From contig NC_072791.1 of assembly GCF_028583425.1 (NCBI RefSeq), positions 18,681,868-18,745,867 on the forward strand: 64,000 bases of DNA, given 5' to 3'. Below the pieces are notes generated by a model that saw only the letters and a list, made by a program, of their open reading frames with translations, was not told where the DNA came from and did not search any database. Positions 1 through 10,884 of this stretch are shown piece by piece. The translations under genes were made by a program, and so were the position numbers. The first letter of the stretch is position 1, and each line of letters begins with the position of its first letter. This DNA comes from Eublepharis macularius. Its lineage: Eukaryota; Chordata; Lepidosauria; Squamata; Eublepharidae.

Positions 1-954
1 AAAGCTAATAAGTTATTGGCACTATAAAAAACAAGGGAACAGGAAGCAGGATAGTTTTTAATGTTACTGTGCTACACTTGCTGGAATGCTCTGCTACTTG
101 GGAAAGCTCCTCTGCTGCTGCTCCATATGCTGACACTCATCTTGTTGTTGTTGTGTGTGTGTTATTGTGCTTGAGGAAAAACTCAAGTTGATTAATGGTT
201 TAGACAAGGAAGGTGATGTGGTTGATGCTGTTTCTGGTTAAGCATGAAAACAGCTGCTCCAGAGCCTCCATTCCCCACCCACCCTAGAAAAGAACAGCGT
301 ACGTTTGTACATTGTGGCCAATGCTGTGCAACGGACTGAAACTCATGAAAATAAAAAGAACAAAGAGATCAGTTCTGAGCAGGCACTGGCTGACACAAAA
401 CAAACCAGTAATGAAACAGAATTATTCCAGAACCCCCCAGGACCAAAACTGAAATGGATGCATCCTTGATGCATGCACACCCCTATGCATAAAGTTGCTA
501 GGGAGAACCTGACAACTGGCAGGAGGGTTGGTGGTGAGGATATGAGAAGGGGTGTCATCATGAGCATGATAGCATCATTTCTGGAGAAAATCTGGGAGCA
601 ATGGTGGTAACTCCAGGAATCACCAAAACTCTATAGTAAAACTATAGATTACCTGTTGATCCCTAGAGCTACTGCCACGGCTTCGTGGTTTTCATTGGAA
701 GTGTTATCCTCATTCTTTGGATGCTGGTAAGTTTTTTTAAAATGGGATCTTGGGGAAGGGGAGCCTCTGCCTTGACCAGGGGCCTGGCAGAGCTCAGTTG
801 GGATGGTGTTCTTTCCTTTAGTCTCAGACACAGAGAGGTGGGGGTTTGGAACCACCCCATTCCACTTCTTCGTCTCTCGTTCTACACCCTTCTGAGCTGC
901 GAGCCAGAGCTGGTCTGTTTTCATTGACCTCCTTCCTCAAGCTATTTGAGGGCC
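1..954. other. Unassigned AT-rich/mixed DNA
   Basis: No coding exon, RNA gene or repeat family could be supported here. Short open frames occur on both strands (for example 649-924 and 685-927), but none resembles a known protein and they overlap each other in opposite directions. A short TTG/TGTG-rich run lies near 145-165. Confidence 0.4.
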
Positions 955-1078
955 CTAGTCAGACCTTCACAGTGGCAGGCAATGGCAAACTACTTCCGTT
1001 TGTCTCTTATCTTGAAAGTCTTAGGGGGGGTATCACCATAGGTCAGCTGTGACTCAAAAGCACTTTACACACACACAG
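955..1078 (+). mobile_element. SINE tail, 5S/Bov-B-type (partial)
   Basis: The stretch with GGCAGGCAATGGCAAAC, then CACCATAGGTCAGCTGTGAC and a terminal ACACACAC run is the 3' part of the lizard SINE type seen complete at 17741 and 60899. The promoter head is missing, so this is a 5'-truncated, diverged copy. Confidence 0.55.
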
Positions 1079-1491
1079 CCATACCTAGGGCATGCCCAGT
1101 GACCTCCTTGTACCCAGAAACCCTATACAGGGGCATGGCCAAGCCTGTGAGAGACCCTTAGTGCCTTTTGAGCAATTTCTGCGCTTTTGCTCCTCTTCTC
1201 AACACCCAGAGTGGAGCTTCCCAACAACTGATTGTCAGACAGCTAGCTGTCAAAGGGCCAGCAGTGAGTGGCAGCCTCTTTCCTAAAGAGCCAGCTGCCA
1301 TTGATCCATAGGCTGGTGTGAGGATATTTATGAGGTGCAACTAGAACTCCACTGGGAGGGGGTGGGAGTTGGCCATGTGGGAGGGGGTACTGAGAAGGAG
1401 GGTTCCTGCTGTTATCTCCACCCCCACTCCCCAACACAGACAAAAGAATAAACAAGGAAGAAAAATTCCTTGCACAAGACATGATTAGCTC
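1079..1491. other. Unassigned flank of the chromovirus insertion
   Basis: No gene or repeat is recognised between the SINE tail and the target duplication of the Ty3/Gypsy element. It serves as the 5' flank of that insertion. Confidence 0.4.
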
Positions 1492-1496
1492 ATAAG

Positions 1497-1912
1497 TGTC
1501 AGGTCCAGTGTATATCTAAACTGTACTGACTCCATTTTCTAATGCTTCTAGTGTTTAAGTGCTTTCTTCCCAGGTGCACCAGTTCCCAGGCAGCATTCCC
1601 ACCGGAAGAGACTGTTTTGTCTAACACCGTTCCACCAAGCATTGGCCTTGAAGGAGAGCAGCTTCCCAGGACTGAGAGATGTTGTTTTGAGAACTGTGGG
1701 GGGAGGCTGATCCGGATGGGTATTGTTACTCTGTATCCTATGCTTGCTCTTCATTGGTAACAATGATCATGTACCATCCTGAGTCTCCTATTCAGGTCAG
1801 TGGACTATAATGGACCTTTTCTGCAGTAAAGTTTCCTTTTCCAAACAATGGACTTGTGTTTGCTTCTAAAGGGAACCCTGTAGTGAGAGCCTTATTTAGC
1901 CACAGTCTGACA
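1497..1912 (+). repeat. 5' LTR of the chromovirus
   Basis: The LTR is 416 bp with TG...CA termini extended to the inverted hexamers TGTCAG/CTGACA. The likely transcript start (start of R), inferred from the self-priming match, is near 1753. No clear TATA box stands at the usual distance; GTATCCTAT lies about 15-20 bp upstream. An AGTAAA sequence further down could serve for polyadenylation. It is about 99.3% identical to the 3' copy. Confidence 0.95.
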
Positions 1913-1914
1913 TT

Positions 1915-1925
1915 TTGTTACCAAT
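1915..1925 (+). promoter_or_regulatory. Putative self-priming primer-binding site
   Basis: The leader between the LTR and the gag start is only 14 bases, leaving no room for a usual tRNA-type site. Instead TTGTTACCAAT here is the exact reverse complement of ATTGGTAACAA at 1753-1763 inside the LTR (repeated at 8330-8340). In the Tf1/sushi group the 5' end of the transcript folds back onto such a site to prime reverse transcription. The match is seen; the mechanism is inferred from the family. Confidence 0.75.
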
Positions 1926-1926
1926 C

Positions 1927-4617
1927 ATGTCTGAGTCGGGCCCAGCGGAATCCAAGGTTGTCCCGGACAGGGATCCTTTGTTTGATCCGTATGCGTCTCC
2001 CGACAATCAACCTGTGCAAGCCCAAGACTCCCAGGAGCTGGGAGCAGCCGGGAACGGAACCGGAGCCTCCACTTCCACCCCGCCTCTCATCGACCTCAGT
2101 ACTCGGGACGAGACCGAAGGCGACCTCGGGGCAAGGCCGAAAGCGACCGCTCTCCCCTTGATCTCGGTACCCACCCCGTCGGAGTGGGGAGCCAGACCCC
2201 GAGAAACGAGAGAGCGCCGGGCAGGTGGACTCCATCCACGAGTTTCGATGGACGGGCGCCGAAGCCTAGAAACCGTCCCGGAGCTAGATAGCAGCCAACC
2301 ATGGCGATATTGGAACAGGACGTTCGAGCAGACGGAGGGGGACACGTCTCGCCGCGGCGCCCTGAGTTGGGATTATTCCGAACTTGCTCCGTGGAAAGAG
2401 CCAACGGAAGTCCCTGAACAAAGTTGGGAGCAGATACAAGGTCGCACCTATGCGGTAGATACCAGCATCTCGGCCGTGACGGGTATGGCCAAGGGAATTC
2501 TAGCCGCGAGGTCGCGAGTCGTCCAAGGGGACCCTCCTCCTTGGGGCCCCTTTTCCCCGGTGAGTGCAACGAATGAAGGTTCCATGAGTGAACAACCGGG
2601 GCCAAGTCGAATGCAACAGTTAGAAGCTAAGCTGATGGATATGGAAGAAAGTTTGGCTCATGCCATTCATTTAATTTCTGCAATGGGAGCAGGAGAAAGA
2701 CTGTCTCCTGAAGAGATGGCGATACAGATAGCTACCCTCCAAAGTGTCATCTCCTATCCGGTGGAGGAAGTTCAGCAGCGGTCGTCACCTACCGGCGAGG
2801 GGGGCACCTACCCTGGCGAATCGGGAGAACAACCCAAGGAACTTCCCACACAGCAGGAAATTCCACCGAGAAGGGATAACCCGATTGAGCCACCCGGAGA
2901 GACTCCCACCGAACCTCCTAACGCGGGAGGGGATGTGCCGCCAGACGAGACTCCCGTTGAGAGGCCTACGGAAGGGGAAGAAAAGCCAAGTGATACACCG
3001 GTGATACCCCCCCATACTTCTCCTATAACAGTCCGGCCGGACCAAGCGGGAGCACACGCGGCTCCATCCGAGGAGGGAGCCCCTGGTCAACCGCGAGAAA
3101 CTGTTCCCGTCGGGCAACCTTCGGGAGACGGTCTACCAGCGCCACGAGGCCAGCCGTTGCTTCCCAGAATAACAACGCCTGGAGGGGCAAGCCCGCGCGG
3201 CCTTCCACCCGTTCGACCCTCGCCGCTGCGGCCCCTCTCACCTCGACCGCAGCTCATACCGTTGCAGCAGCCCCAGGACCAGCCCGTCTTACCACCTCCG
3301 AATCAACCGGGAAGGCCTGCACCACTACGGCACCTCCAACCCCCTCCTCAGCGGCCGATCTCCACTCAACCACACCAGCCTCCTCCACCTCGACAGCTGC
3401 CGCCAACGCCTCCCGTGTTACCAGCCAGGCCAAGACTGCCGCCACCTGCTCGCCCGCCACTGCAGCCTCCGGCCCAACCGAGACCACCCCCGGCAGCTCA
3501 ACCACGGCAACCTCTGCCAGCACCGCCGGTCCAACCTCCGCCCGCACCGCCGGTCCAACCTCCGCCGGCACAGCCGGTTCAACCGCTGCCAGTACAGCCG
3601 CCACCGTTGCCCCGACCAAGGCTCCAGTTACCTCCTCCCGCGCCCCAGGCGCAATTAAGACTGCCGATGGACTTCTACCCAGCGCCTGCTCCGAGACAAG
3701 AACTCCCGATGGGCTGGGTGAAACTGGAAGCCACCTTCGATGGGGATCCCTCCAAACTGGGATTTTTCTTGGTGCAAGTGGTACAGTTTTTCAACCGGTG
3801 GGGGCACCTTTTCGGCAGTGAGGCTAGCCAAATTGAACATCTTGGATCTCGTTTACAGGGCAAGGCAGCAGATTGGTATGTAGGACTATACAATGTTGGG
3901 GCCCCAGAACTCGATACTCTCCAGGGGTTAGTGGATGCTATCCGAGCACAATATGAAGACCCCTTAGAAGAAACCCGGGCCCGAACAGAATTGCAAGCCA
4001 TCAAACAAGGCAGCATGTCAGCAAGAGACTATGTCACAAAATTCCGGCAATTAGCAGCCAAGTGCCCTAGGTGTGAGGAGTCCACCAAAATTATTATGTT
4101 CAAACAAGGACTTAACCCGAGACTTTTGGACAGAGCCCTCATGCAAGACAATCCCCCTACACTGTTAGGTTGGATCCAACTTGTTTGCGAAGTGGAGAAT
4201 CGCATTTTGGAAGTCCGTTTGGTTGAACAACAACAACAAACGGGACAAAGAAGACCATTGACCTTACAGAGGGGAGCACGGGGAGCTGGCTACGCCACCC
4301 GTGGAGCGAGAGATGCTAGATGGCAACAAGGGCTGTGTTTGCAATGCGGACAGGATGGTCACTTTGCAGCACAATGCCCCTACCGGCCTGTGCAAAGACC
4401 TCCGCTTCAATTACGGCGTCCAACCCTTGCTCCGTTTCCTACGCTCCAACGCCCGACTCCCGCACCACGAGCGAATAGAGGCCGCGGCGCTTCCCAAAGG
4501 CCAGCCTCAGAGAGAGGGCTGGAAGCGGAAGAAGTTATGGAATACGATCCCGCTTCCCCAACTTCAGAAGTCAATCCAGAAAGTCCCCAGTCGGGAAACG
4601 AGATGGATCTGTCGTAA
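1927..4617 (+). CDS. Chromovirus gag region
   Basis: This is an open frame of 896 codons starting 14 bases after the LTR. The first third is charged and low in structure. The middle (about residues 280-590) is a very proline/glutamine-rich stretch with repeated PP.QP.PP units. A capsid-like region follows at about residues 600-770, with the WYVGLYN and ARDYVTKFRQLA segments that recall sushi-type Gag and the domesticated PEG10/RTL proteins. A CCHC zinc knuckle (C-x2-C-x4-H-x4-C) sits near residue 802. The function in the family is the particle shell and RNA packaging. The frame appears whole in this copy. Antisense open frames across the proline-rich part are composition artefacts. Confidence 0.85.
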   Translation: MSESGPAESKVVPDRDPLFDPYASPDNQPVQAQDSQELGAAGNGTGASTSTPPLIDLSTRDETEGDLGARPKATALPLISVPTPSEWGARPRETRERRAGGLHPRVSMDGRRSLETVPELDSSQPWRYWNRTFEQTEGDTSRRGALSWDYSELAPWKEPTEVPEQSWEQIQGRTYAVDTSISAVTGMAKGILAARSRVVQGDPPPWGPFSPVSATNEGSMSEQPGPSRMQQLEAKLMDMEESLAHAIHLISAMGAGERLSPEEMAIQIATLQSVISYPVEEVQQRSSPTGEGGTYPGESGEQPKELPTQQEIPPRRDNPIEPPGETPTEPPNAGGDVPPDETPVERPTEGEEKPSDTPVIPPHTSPITVRPDQAGAHAAPSEEGAPGQPRETVPVGQPSGDGLPAPRGQPLLPRITTPGGASPRGLPPVRPSPLRPLSPRPQLIPLQQPQDQPVLPPPNQPGRPAPLRHLQPPPQRPISTQPHQPPPPRQLPPTPPVLPARPRLPPPARPPLQPPAQPRPPPAAQPRQPLPAPPVQPPPAPPVQPPPAQPVQPLPVQPPPLPRPRLQLPPPAPQAQLRLPMDFYPAPAPRQELPMGWVKLEATFDGDPSKLGFFLVQVVQFFNRWGHLFGSEASQIEHLGSRLQGKAADWYVGLYNVGAPELDTLQGLVDAIRAQYEDPLEETRARTELQAIKQGSMSARDYVTKFRQLAAKCPRCEESTKIIMFKQGLNPRLLDRALMQDNPPTLLGWIQLVCEVENRILEVRLVEQQQQTGQRRPLTLQRGARGAGYATRGARDARWQQGLCLQCGQDGHFAAQCPYRPVQRPPLQLRRPTLAPFPTLQRPTPAPRANRGRGASQRPASERGLEAEEVMEYDPASPTSEVNPESPQSGNEMDLS

Positions 4618-4688
4618 AAGGGCCCAAACGACAGATCCGTCCCAAGCCCGTCCCTGCACGGAACCGGCCACCTGGGTCCATCTTATTC

Positions 4689-7600
4689 ATGCCAGTGACT
4701 CTAATCAACCCAGAGAGGAAAATGCACATTCGGGTGCAAGCTCTTATTGACTCGGGCTGCTCGAGAGACATCATAGCCCCAGCTCTAGTCAATGGACTGG
4801 TCTTACCAACTCGGGATTTACAAAATCCAGTAATCTTTGAACAAATGGATGGTACCAACATGAATCCTGTCACAACTGAAACCATCCCGGTGATCACAGG
4901 CATGGGACAACATTGGGAGAAGAGGTCCTTTGTCATCAGCTCGACTGCCAAGTACCCGTTAATTCTAGGCAAAAAAATGGCTATGTGATCACAATCCCTA
5001 CATAGACTGGGCACAAGGATGTATTACCTTCAGTCATGCCAACTGTAAAAATCACCGTTGGAATCAAAACTGGGGCGAAGATCCAACTCAGAAGGAAAAG
5101 GCCCTTCTCACCCAAGAAGAAGTCAACCAAATACCCGAACCGTACTGGCCTTTTCTAAATGCTTTCTCTGAGGAGGAAGCTGATACTCTACCCCCGCACC
5201 GACGAACGGACTGTGCGGTGGAAATTTTACCCGGAGCCTCACTGCCCAAAGGACGACTCTATCCCATGAGTCTTCATGAACGCGAAGAGCTCCGGAAATT
5301 CATCGACACCAACCTCCAACGAGGGTTCATCCGCCCAGCCACTAGCCCCCACGCCGCTCCAGTCCTCTTCGTGAAAAAGAAGGATGGGGGACTCCGACTG
5401 TGCACGGATTTCAGAGGACTGAATGCAGTATCCACCAACAACGCCTATCCTATACCGCTCATCCGAGACCTTCTCAACGTCGTGGCCCAAGGTAAGATCT
5501 TTACGAAATTAGATCTAAAAGATGCTTACTTCCACGTTCGTATCAAGGCAGGGGATGAGTGGAAAACCGCGTTTAATACGCCCCTCGGACAATATGAATA
5601 CTTAGTTATGCCTTTTGGATTGACGGGAGCCCCGTCTGTATTCATGTCCATGATAGACGAAGTTCTACACGAATTTCTGTACAAAGGGGTGGTGGTGTAC
5701 CTTGATGATGTTTTAATTTATTCGGACACCGAGGAAGAACATATTCAAATGGTACAAAAAGTCCTAGCCACCTTGATGAAGAATAAACTGCCCATCAAGT
5801 TGTCCAAATGCGAATTCCATAAAACCGAACTCACTTACCTCGGGTATTGTATCTCCCAAGAGGGTCTGAAAATGGATCCAGCCAAAATACAGGCGATCCA
5901 AGACTGGCAGACACCCACCACCCGTAAAGAACTACAATCCTTCCTGGGTTTTGCCAACTTCTATAGAGACTTCATAGCAAATTTCTCCCAAATCACACTC
6001 CCCTTAACAGAGTTGCTGAAAACCAAAGATAAAGGGGACCAAGCTAAAAAACCCTCTTCCAAACTACAATGGACCCCCGATTGCCAAACGGCCTTCGAAT
6101 GCCTAAAAAAGCAATTTATAACGGAACCCATCCTCTCCCACCCCAACGAACAATCCCCTTTCATAGTACAGGTCGACGCCAGCGATACGGCGATAGGGGG
6201 GGTTTTGCTACAGAAGGGGGAGGATGGGAGATTGCGGCCTTGTGCTTTCTTGTCTAGAAAATTTTCGGAGGCGGAAAGGAATTGGAATGTGTGGGAGAAG
6301 GAGGCCTTTGCAGTAAAAGCAGCCCTTACTAACTGGAGACGAGCTGGAGGGGGCGCGATACCCTTTCGAGGTCTGGACAGATCATAAAAATCTGGAGGCC
6401 CTCCGAAGCCCACGCAGACTGAATGCCAAGCAATTGCGATGGGCGGAATTCTTTTCCAAATTCAACTTCACTCTAAATTATCTCCCGGGCAAAACTAACT
6501 TTTTGGCGGACGCCCTATCGCGCATGCCCCAACATAAGAGCAAACGGGAGGAGACTGTCGACACGGTCTTCTCGCCTACGCAACTTGGGGGCGTGGTGAC
6601 TACTCGCAGCCGTGCCAAGCAGCCCCTCCAGGCCAACCAAGAGTGGAAATCGAAACTTAAAACTGAAGTGGAGAAGGAGGGGGATAAAGCTCCGCGAAAC
6701 AAACTAACCCAATCCCCACACGGGGATTGGCTAGCTGGGAGCAAGTTTTATGTCCCAGACAGCCTTAAGCTGGAGGTTTTGCAGCGCTGTCATGATGCTC
6801 CCACTGCTGGACATTATGGGTATCTGAAAACTTTGCACCTAATCCAAAGGCAATTCTGGTGGCCGGGCATGCGCAAAGACATTTCCCAATATGTTAGTTC
6901 CTGCCCTGTTTGCCTCAGCGCAAAAACCAGGAAAGGGAAACCTCCGGGTCTCCTGCAACCATTGGAAACGCCAAACAGACCCTGGGAAATAATATCCATG
7001 GACTTTATCACTGATCTACCTATTTCAAAAGGACATAATTGTATTTTAGTTGTGGTAGATCTGTTCTCCAAACAAGCTCATTTTATCCCCTGTACTGCTA
7101 TACCCTCCGCTCGAAAACTAGCGGATCTCTTTCTAAAACACATCGTAAAATTACATTCTTTTCCGTCCAAGGTGATTTCGGATCGCGGCGGACAGTTCGT
7201 TGCCAACTTCTGGCGGGAGCTTTTGAAAATGTTGAATATTGAGCAAGGTATCAGTTCAAGCCACCACCCACAAACCGACGGGCAATCCGAAAAAACAAAC
7301 CAAATATTAGAACAGTTCCTTCGTTGCTACATCAATTTTCAACAAGATAATTGGGTGGACCTTCTCCCTCTAGCCGAATTCTCATATAACAACAGTGTAC
7401 ACGCTTCAACGGGAGAGGCCCCATTCAAAATTGTCTACGGGACCCACTTCAATCCCTTCCCGTTGGACGCACCCCCTCTCCATTCCTCTAAATTGCCAGA
7501 TGTATCTTCATGGTGGGGGGAGGCGGCGCAGCAGTGGACTCTTATTAAGAAACACCTTGAAAAAGCCAAACTGGATTACAAAAAATACGCAGATCGCCAT

Positions 7601-8062
7601 CGTGTGGCCGAATGGGAATTACAACCCGGAGATCATGTGTATATTTCCACAAAAAACCTGAAACTAGCTCAGACAAGCCGCAAACTCGCTCTGAAATTCC
7701 TGGGACCTTTTCCTGTGCGCAAGATAATAAATAAAGTGACTGTTGCTGTAACTTTGCCCAAGAACCTGCGCCATGTGCATGATACGTTCCATGTCAGCCT
7801 TTTAAAGAGAGCTCCCACCGACAACAAATGGCACATCAAAGCTCCACCCATTCCAACTTTAATTGACGACCAAATACACTATGAGGTACAACAAATTTTG
7901 GACTCTAAACTCAAGCGAAATCAGCTTTTTTACCTCATTAGATGGAAGGACTTTGATTCTGGTTACGATGAATGGGTGAACTCTGCACATGTTCATGCTC
8001 CTAGATTAACCAAAGCTTTTCATACTCGCTACCCATATAAACCAGGGGGGGATCTGTTTTAA
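4689..8062 (+). pseudogene. Chromovirus pol region (protease, RT, RNase H, integrase, chromodomain), broken
   Basis: Protein-level signatures of all pol domains can be read in order: an aspartic protease with the LIDSGCS active-site motif near 4.74 kb, reverse transcriptase with VVVYLDDVL near 5.70 kb, RNase H with VDASDTAIGG near 6.17 kb, an integrase zinc finger (H-x-H-C-C) near 6.8-6.9 kb, an integrase core with the conserved D, D and E between about 7.0 and 7.3 kb, and a chromodomain (YEVQQILDS...YLIRWKDFDSGYDEW) near 7.88-8.0 kb. Chromodomains of this family bind modified histones and bias target choice. The region is not a single open frame and is judged broken in about two or three places. 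Confidence 0.9.
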
Positions 8063-8073
8063 GGGGGGCAGAA
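8061..8073 (+). promoter_or_regulatory. Polypurine tract of the chromovirus
   Basis: A purine run (AAGGGGGGCAGAA) directly precedes the TGTCAG start of the 3' LTR. This is the expected position for the primer of plus-strand DNA synthesis in LTR elements. Confidence 0.75.
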
Positions 8074-8489
8074 TGTCAGGTCCAGTGTATATCTAAACTG
8101 TACTGACTCCATTTTCTAATGCTTCTAGTGTTTAAGTGCTTTCTTCCCAGGTGCACCAGTTCCCAGGCAGCATTCCCACCGGAGGAGACTGTTTTGTCTA
8201 ACACTGTTCCACCAAGCATTGGCCTTGAAGGAGAGCAGCTTCCCAGGACTGAGAGATGTTGTTTTGAGAACTGTGGGGGGAGGCTGATCCGGATGGGTAT
8301 TGTTACTCTGTATCCTATGCTTGCTCTTCATTGGTAACAATGATCATGTACCATCCTGAGTCTCCTATTCAGGACAGTGGACTATAATGGACCTTTTCTG
8401 CAGTAAAGTTTCCTTTTCCAAACAATGGACTTGTGTTTGCTTCTAAAGGGAACCCTGTAGTGAGAGCCTTATTTAGCCACAGTCTGACA
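8074..8489 (+). repeat. 3' LTR of the chromovirus
   Basis: This 416-bp LTR differs from the 5' copy at about three bases and is followed at once by the second copy of the ATAAG target duplication. The near identity of the pair dates the insertion as recent. Confidence 0.95.
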
Positions 8490-8494
8490 ATAAG

Positions 8495-9224
8495 AAGTAT
8501 TGACGGATGGCCATTAGTTCAGATGACTTTCAAAGAGGGTTAGAGATATTTACAGAGGAGAGGCCCGCCAATGGCTTTTGGAAGCAGTTGCTGCACAGGA
8601 GGGTTACTGCCTTCACATCTTGATTTGAGCTTCTAGTAACAGCTAGAGCTGTACTCTCCAACCTTGTGGAGCCGGTGGGTACTGCTGGAATTCTGAGCAC
8701 ACAAAATGGCTGCCGTGGGAACTGAGGCCGATTGCAGAATGTTGGGAGGATACAAGCCAAGTGCTGACCGATGATGGAGGCAACTGTTTCTGAAGGGGTT
8801 TTCCTTGAAGACACAAAGGGGATGCCTCCCAATCTCTTCTGAAACCCCTTCTGCTCCAGTGAGGTGAAGAAATCCAGGACTGGCTCTTTGCTTTGGAGAA
8901 AAGGAAGTGGGCACTGAGTAGACAGGCTAAGAGGGCAGACAATCTCCTGGCAAAAGACCCTCCTACACACCATCTCCTTTTGGGCTGCCAAGAGAAACAG
9001 TGGGGGAAATATCATACCATGGAGTTTCTAGCGCATGCTGAAGTCATGTCGGGTTTTTGCCTAGACATGACATTGGCATGTAGACAGATGCCAATTTTGC
9101 CCCTGTCCACCCCCTGTTCCCCACAAGCACCAGGGAACACATCACTTCACACCTTGGACTCCCATGGGCCCACATTATGTACTGCTTATCTAGCTGGTCT
9201 CTTAAGGAGTAAGATCCTTCCCTA
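8495..9224. other. Unassigned DNA between two insertions
   Basis: No gene or recognised repeat. Overlapping minus-strand open frames at 8530-9015 have no family resemblance and no supporting splice context. Confidence 0.35.
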
Positions 9225-9229
9225 CTTAG

Positions 9230-9461
9230 AGCGGGACCACAAGTGACGCCTGACACAGGTTGGACACTAGTCAGCTTCCCTCAAGTTTTGATGGGAAATG
9301 TAGGCATCCTGGTCTTGCAGCTTGACTCTCTGACTGCTGTCCAATGGACTTTTCAACTGTCACTTGTCCAACATTCCGCCAAGCTGCCTACATTTCCCAT
9401 CAAAACTTGAGGGAAGCAGACAAGTGTCCAACCTGTGTCAGGCGTCACTTGTGGTCCCGCT
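9230..9461. mobile_element. Foldback MITE, family F1 (5-bp target duplication)
   Basis: This 232-bp element has terminal inverted repeats of about 78 bp that begin AGCGGGACCACAAGTGACGC. It is bounded by the 5-bp direct repeat CTTAG (9225-9229 and 9462-9466). The same sequence family recurs at 23105, 35862 and 37501. There is no coding capacity. The superfamily is unclear, since 5-bp duplications are unusual for vertebrate DNA transposons. Confidence 0.8.
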
Positions 9462-9466
9462 CTTAG

Positions 9467-10509
9467 TCCTTTGGTCTGATCCAGGTAGATTCTCATTTTT
9501 TTACATAGTTTCCAACATGCGGGTGCTATTTCTTCATAACAATGCTGCAGCATTCAAATTACTGCCATTTTTGTCTATGAAGAAGTCCTCCTAAATATAA
9601 CGGTAGGAATTAAAGTTTGCCTCCCTTGGGGTTTTAATCAAAACAGCCTTTCAAAAAAGACCCACTTTCTGAAAGACTGGCTTGCTCATTTGTTCCCACC
9701 CCCTCCACCCCCTGGATTTATTTTTCTCTGAGCCTCAAATTAGTTTTAGACACAATACCAAGATTTCAGGGCTGGCTTCTCTCTCAAGTTCCGATTCTGA
9801 AGGGAGAAGTAACTCCTCAAGATTGGAAGGAAAGGCCTTCTGGCGACAGGAGGATTATGGGTAAAGATGATTTGGAATTTCTCACCCCTGCTGTTTTGAC
9901 CTGAGAACCCGCGTTTCAGTTTTGCTTCTCCCCTGAGCAAATCCAACCACTGAATCTTATTTTTTCCCTTTGTGTCTTAAAAAAACAAACAAGCAATGGA
10001 TGTGGAAGAACTCATCTTCTGCAATCAAAATTCAGCAGATGTTTGCTGTGGGAGAGGGAGAGACTGAAAGACAACTCCAGAGTTAACTCTCTTGCGGCAA
10101 AAACCTTTTTCAAAACTCTAAGCCGCCCGTGCCTCCAATTTAAGCTACAGGATAAGTATGCCCCCCTCCTGAGAGACAGTTCTCATGACAACTCACATAT
10201 TCCTGCCAACCCAATCTGATTCTTTGGCATCACTCCTGCTAAGCAGCCAAGGTGCAGCCATGGCTATATATGAGGTAAATAAGGCCAGCAGAAAGCCAAA
10301 TGGCAGTAAGGGAAGGCAGAACTGTCTGGTGATTTCTTGTCTCTATCCCCAGGAGTCTTGCATAGTTGATTTATTTTCACACCACTTTCCGTTTCCTCAC
10401 ACCATTTTTTTTGAGGGAAGGGTATGCATTTTCCAGTGTTATTTGTGTATTAACGACTTATATGTAAACGATATATGTGAATAAGTGGATGACAAAAACG
10501 AGAGATTAA
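9467..10509. other. Unassigned DNA
   Basis: No gene or known repeat is seen. A short open frame at 10185-10484 lacks family resemblance. Confidence 0.35.
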
Positions 10510-10597
10510 TTGTGCCATCCTAGATAGAGTTACTTCAGTATAAGTCTGCTGAATGAATGGGCTTAGACTGGAGTAACTCTGCATAGGATTGTACTGT
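10510..10597. mobile_element. Short palindromic MITE, family F2
   Basis: A small foldback with ends resembling GTGCAATCCTA...TAGGATTGCAC and an inner arm GGGCTTAGACTGGAGTAACT. Related copies are at 28833 and 55691, with a partial one near 39750. It has no coding capacity. Confidence 0.6.
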
Positions 10598-10645
10598 ATA
10601 TGTCTGTAAACTTATTTATTTACTTCATTTATACCACACTTTTCT

Positions 10646-10881
10646 ACACCAGTTTGGTGTAGTGGCTAAGAGCATAGGATTTTAATCTGAAGAGCCAGGT
10701 TTGATTCCCCACTCCTCCACTTGAAGCCAGTTGGGTGACCTTGGGCTAGTCACAGTTCTCTGGAGCTCTCTCAGCCCCACCCACCTCACAGGGTGTTTTG
10801 TTGTGGGGATAATAATAACCGCTCTGAGTGGGTGTTAAGTCATCCTGAAGGGCAGTATATAAACCAAATGTTATTATTAAA
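10646..10881 (+). mobile_element. MIR-like tRNA-derived SINE (family S1)
   Basis: The tRNA-type head (GTTTGGTGTAGTGGCTAAGA, then GGTTTGATTCC as box B) is followed by a core with GGTGACCTTGGGCTAGTCAC and CACAGGGTGTTTTGTTGTGG, ending in ATTATTA. It is the commonest repeat in the window. Confidence 0.85.
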
Positions 10882-10884
10882 GGG

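Larger units (their letters stand above)
1497..8489 (+). mobile_element. Ty3/Gypsy chromovirus (Tf1/sushi-like) LTR retrotransposon, near complete
   Basis: This is a 6,993-bp LTR element. Two 416-bp LTRs begin TGTCAG and end CTGACA, and the insertion is bounded by the 5-bp target duplication ATAAG (1492-1496 and 8490-8494). Parts in order are the 5' LTR, a very short leader, a gag region with a CCHC knuckle, protease, reverse transcriptase with a YLDD box, RNase H, integrase with an HHCC finger and DDE core, a C-terminal chromodomain, a polypurine tract and the 3' LTR. The chromodomain and gene order place it among chromoviruses, and the priming-site layout fits the Tf1/sushi group. The LTRs differ at about 3 of 416 positions (~0.7%), so it is young, perhaps a few million years. 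The gag region looks whole; pol looks broken in about two or three places. No envelope region is seen. Confidence 0.95.

Noticed and set aside
3254-3619. Antisense alanine/valine-rich frame of 121 codons
   Set aside because: It is the complement of the proline-rich part of the gag region, a composition effect.
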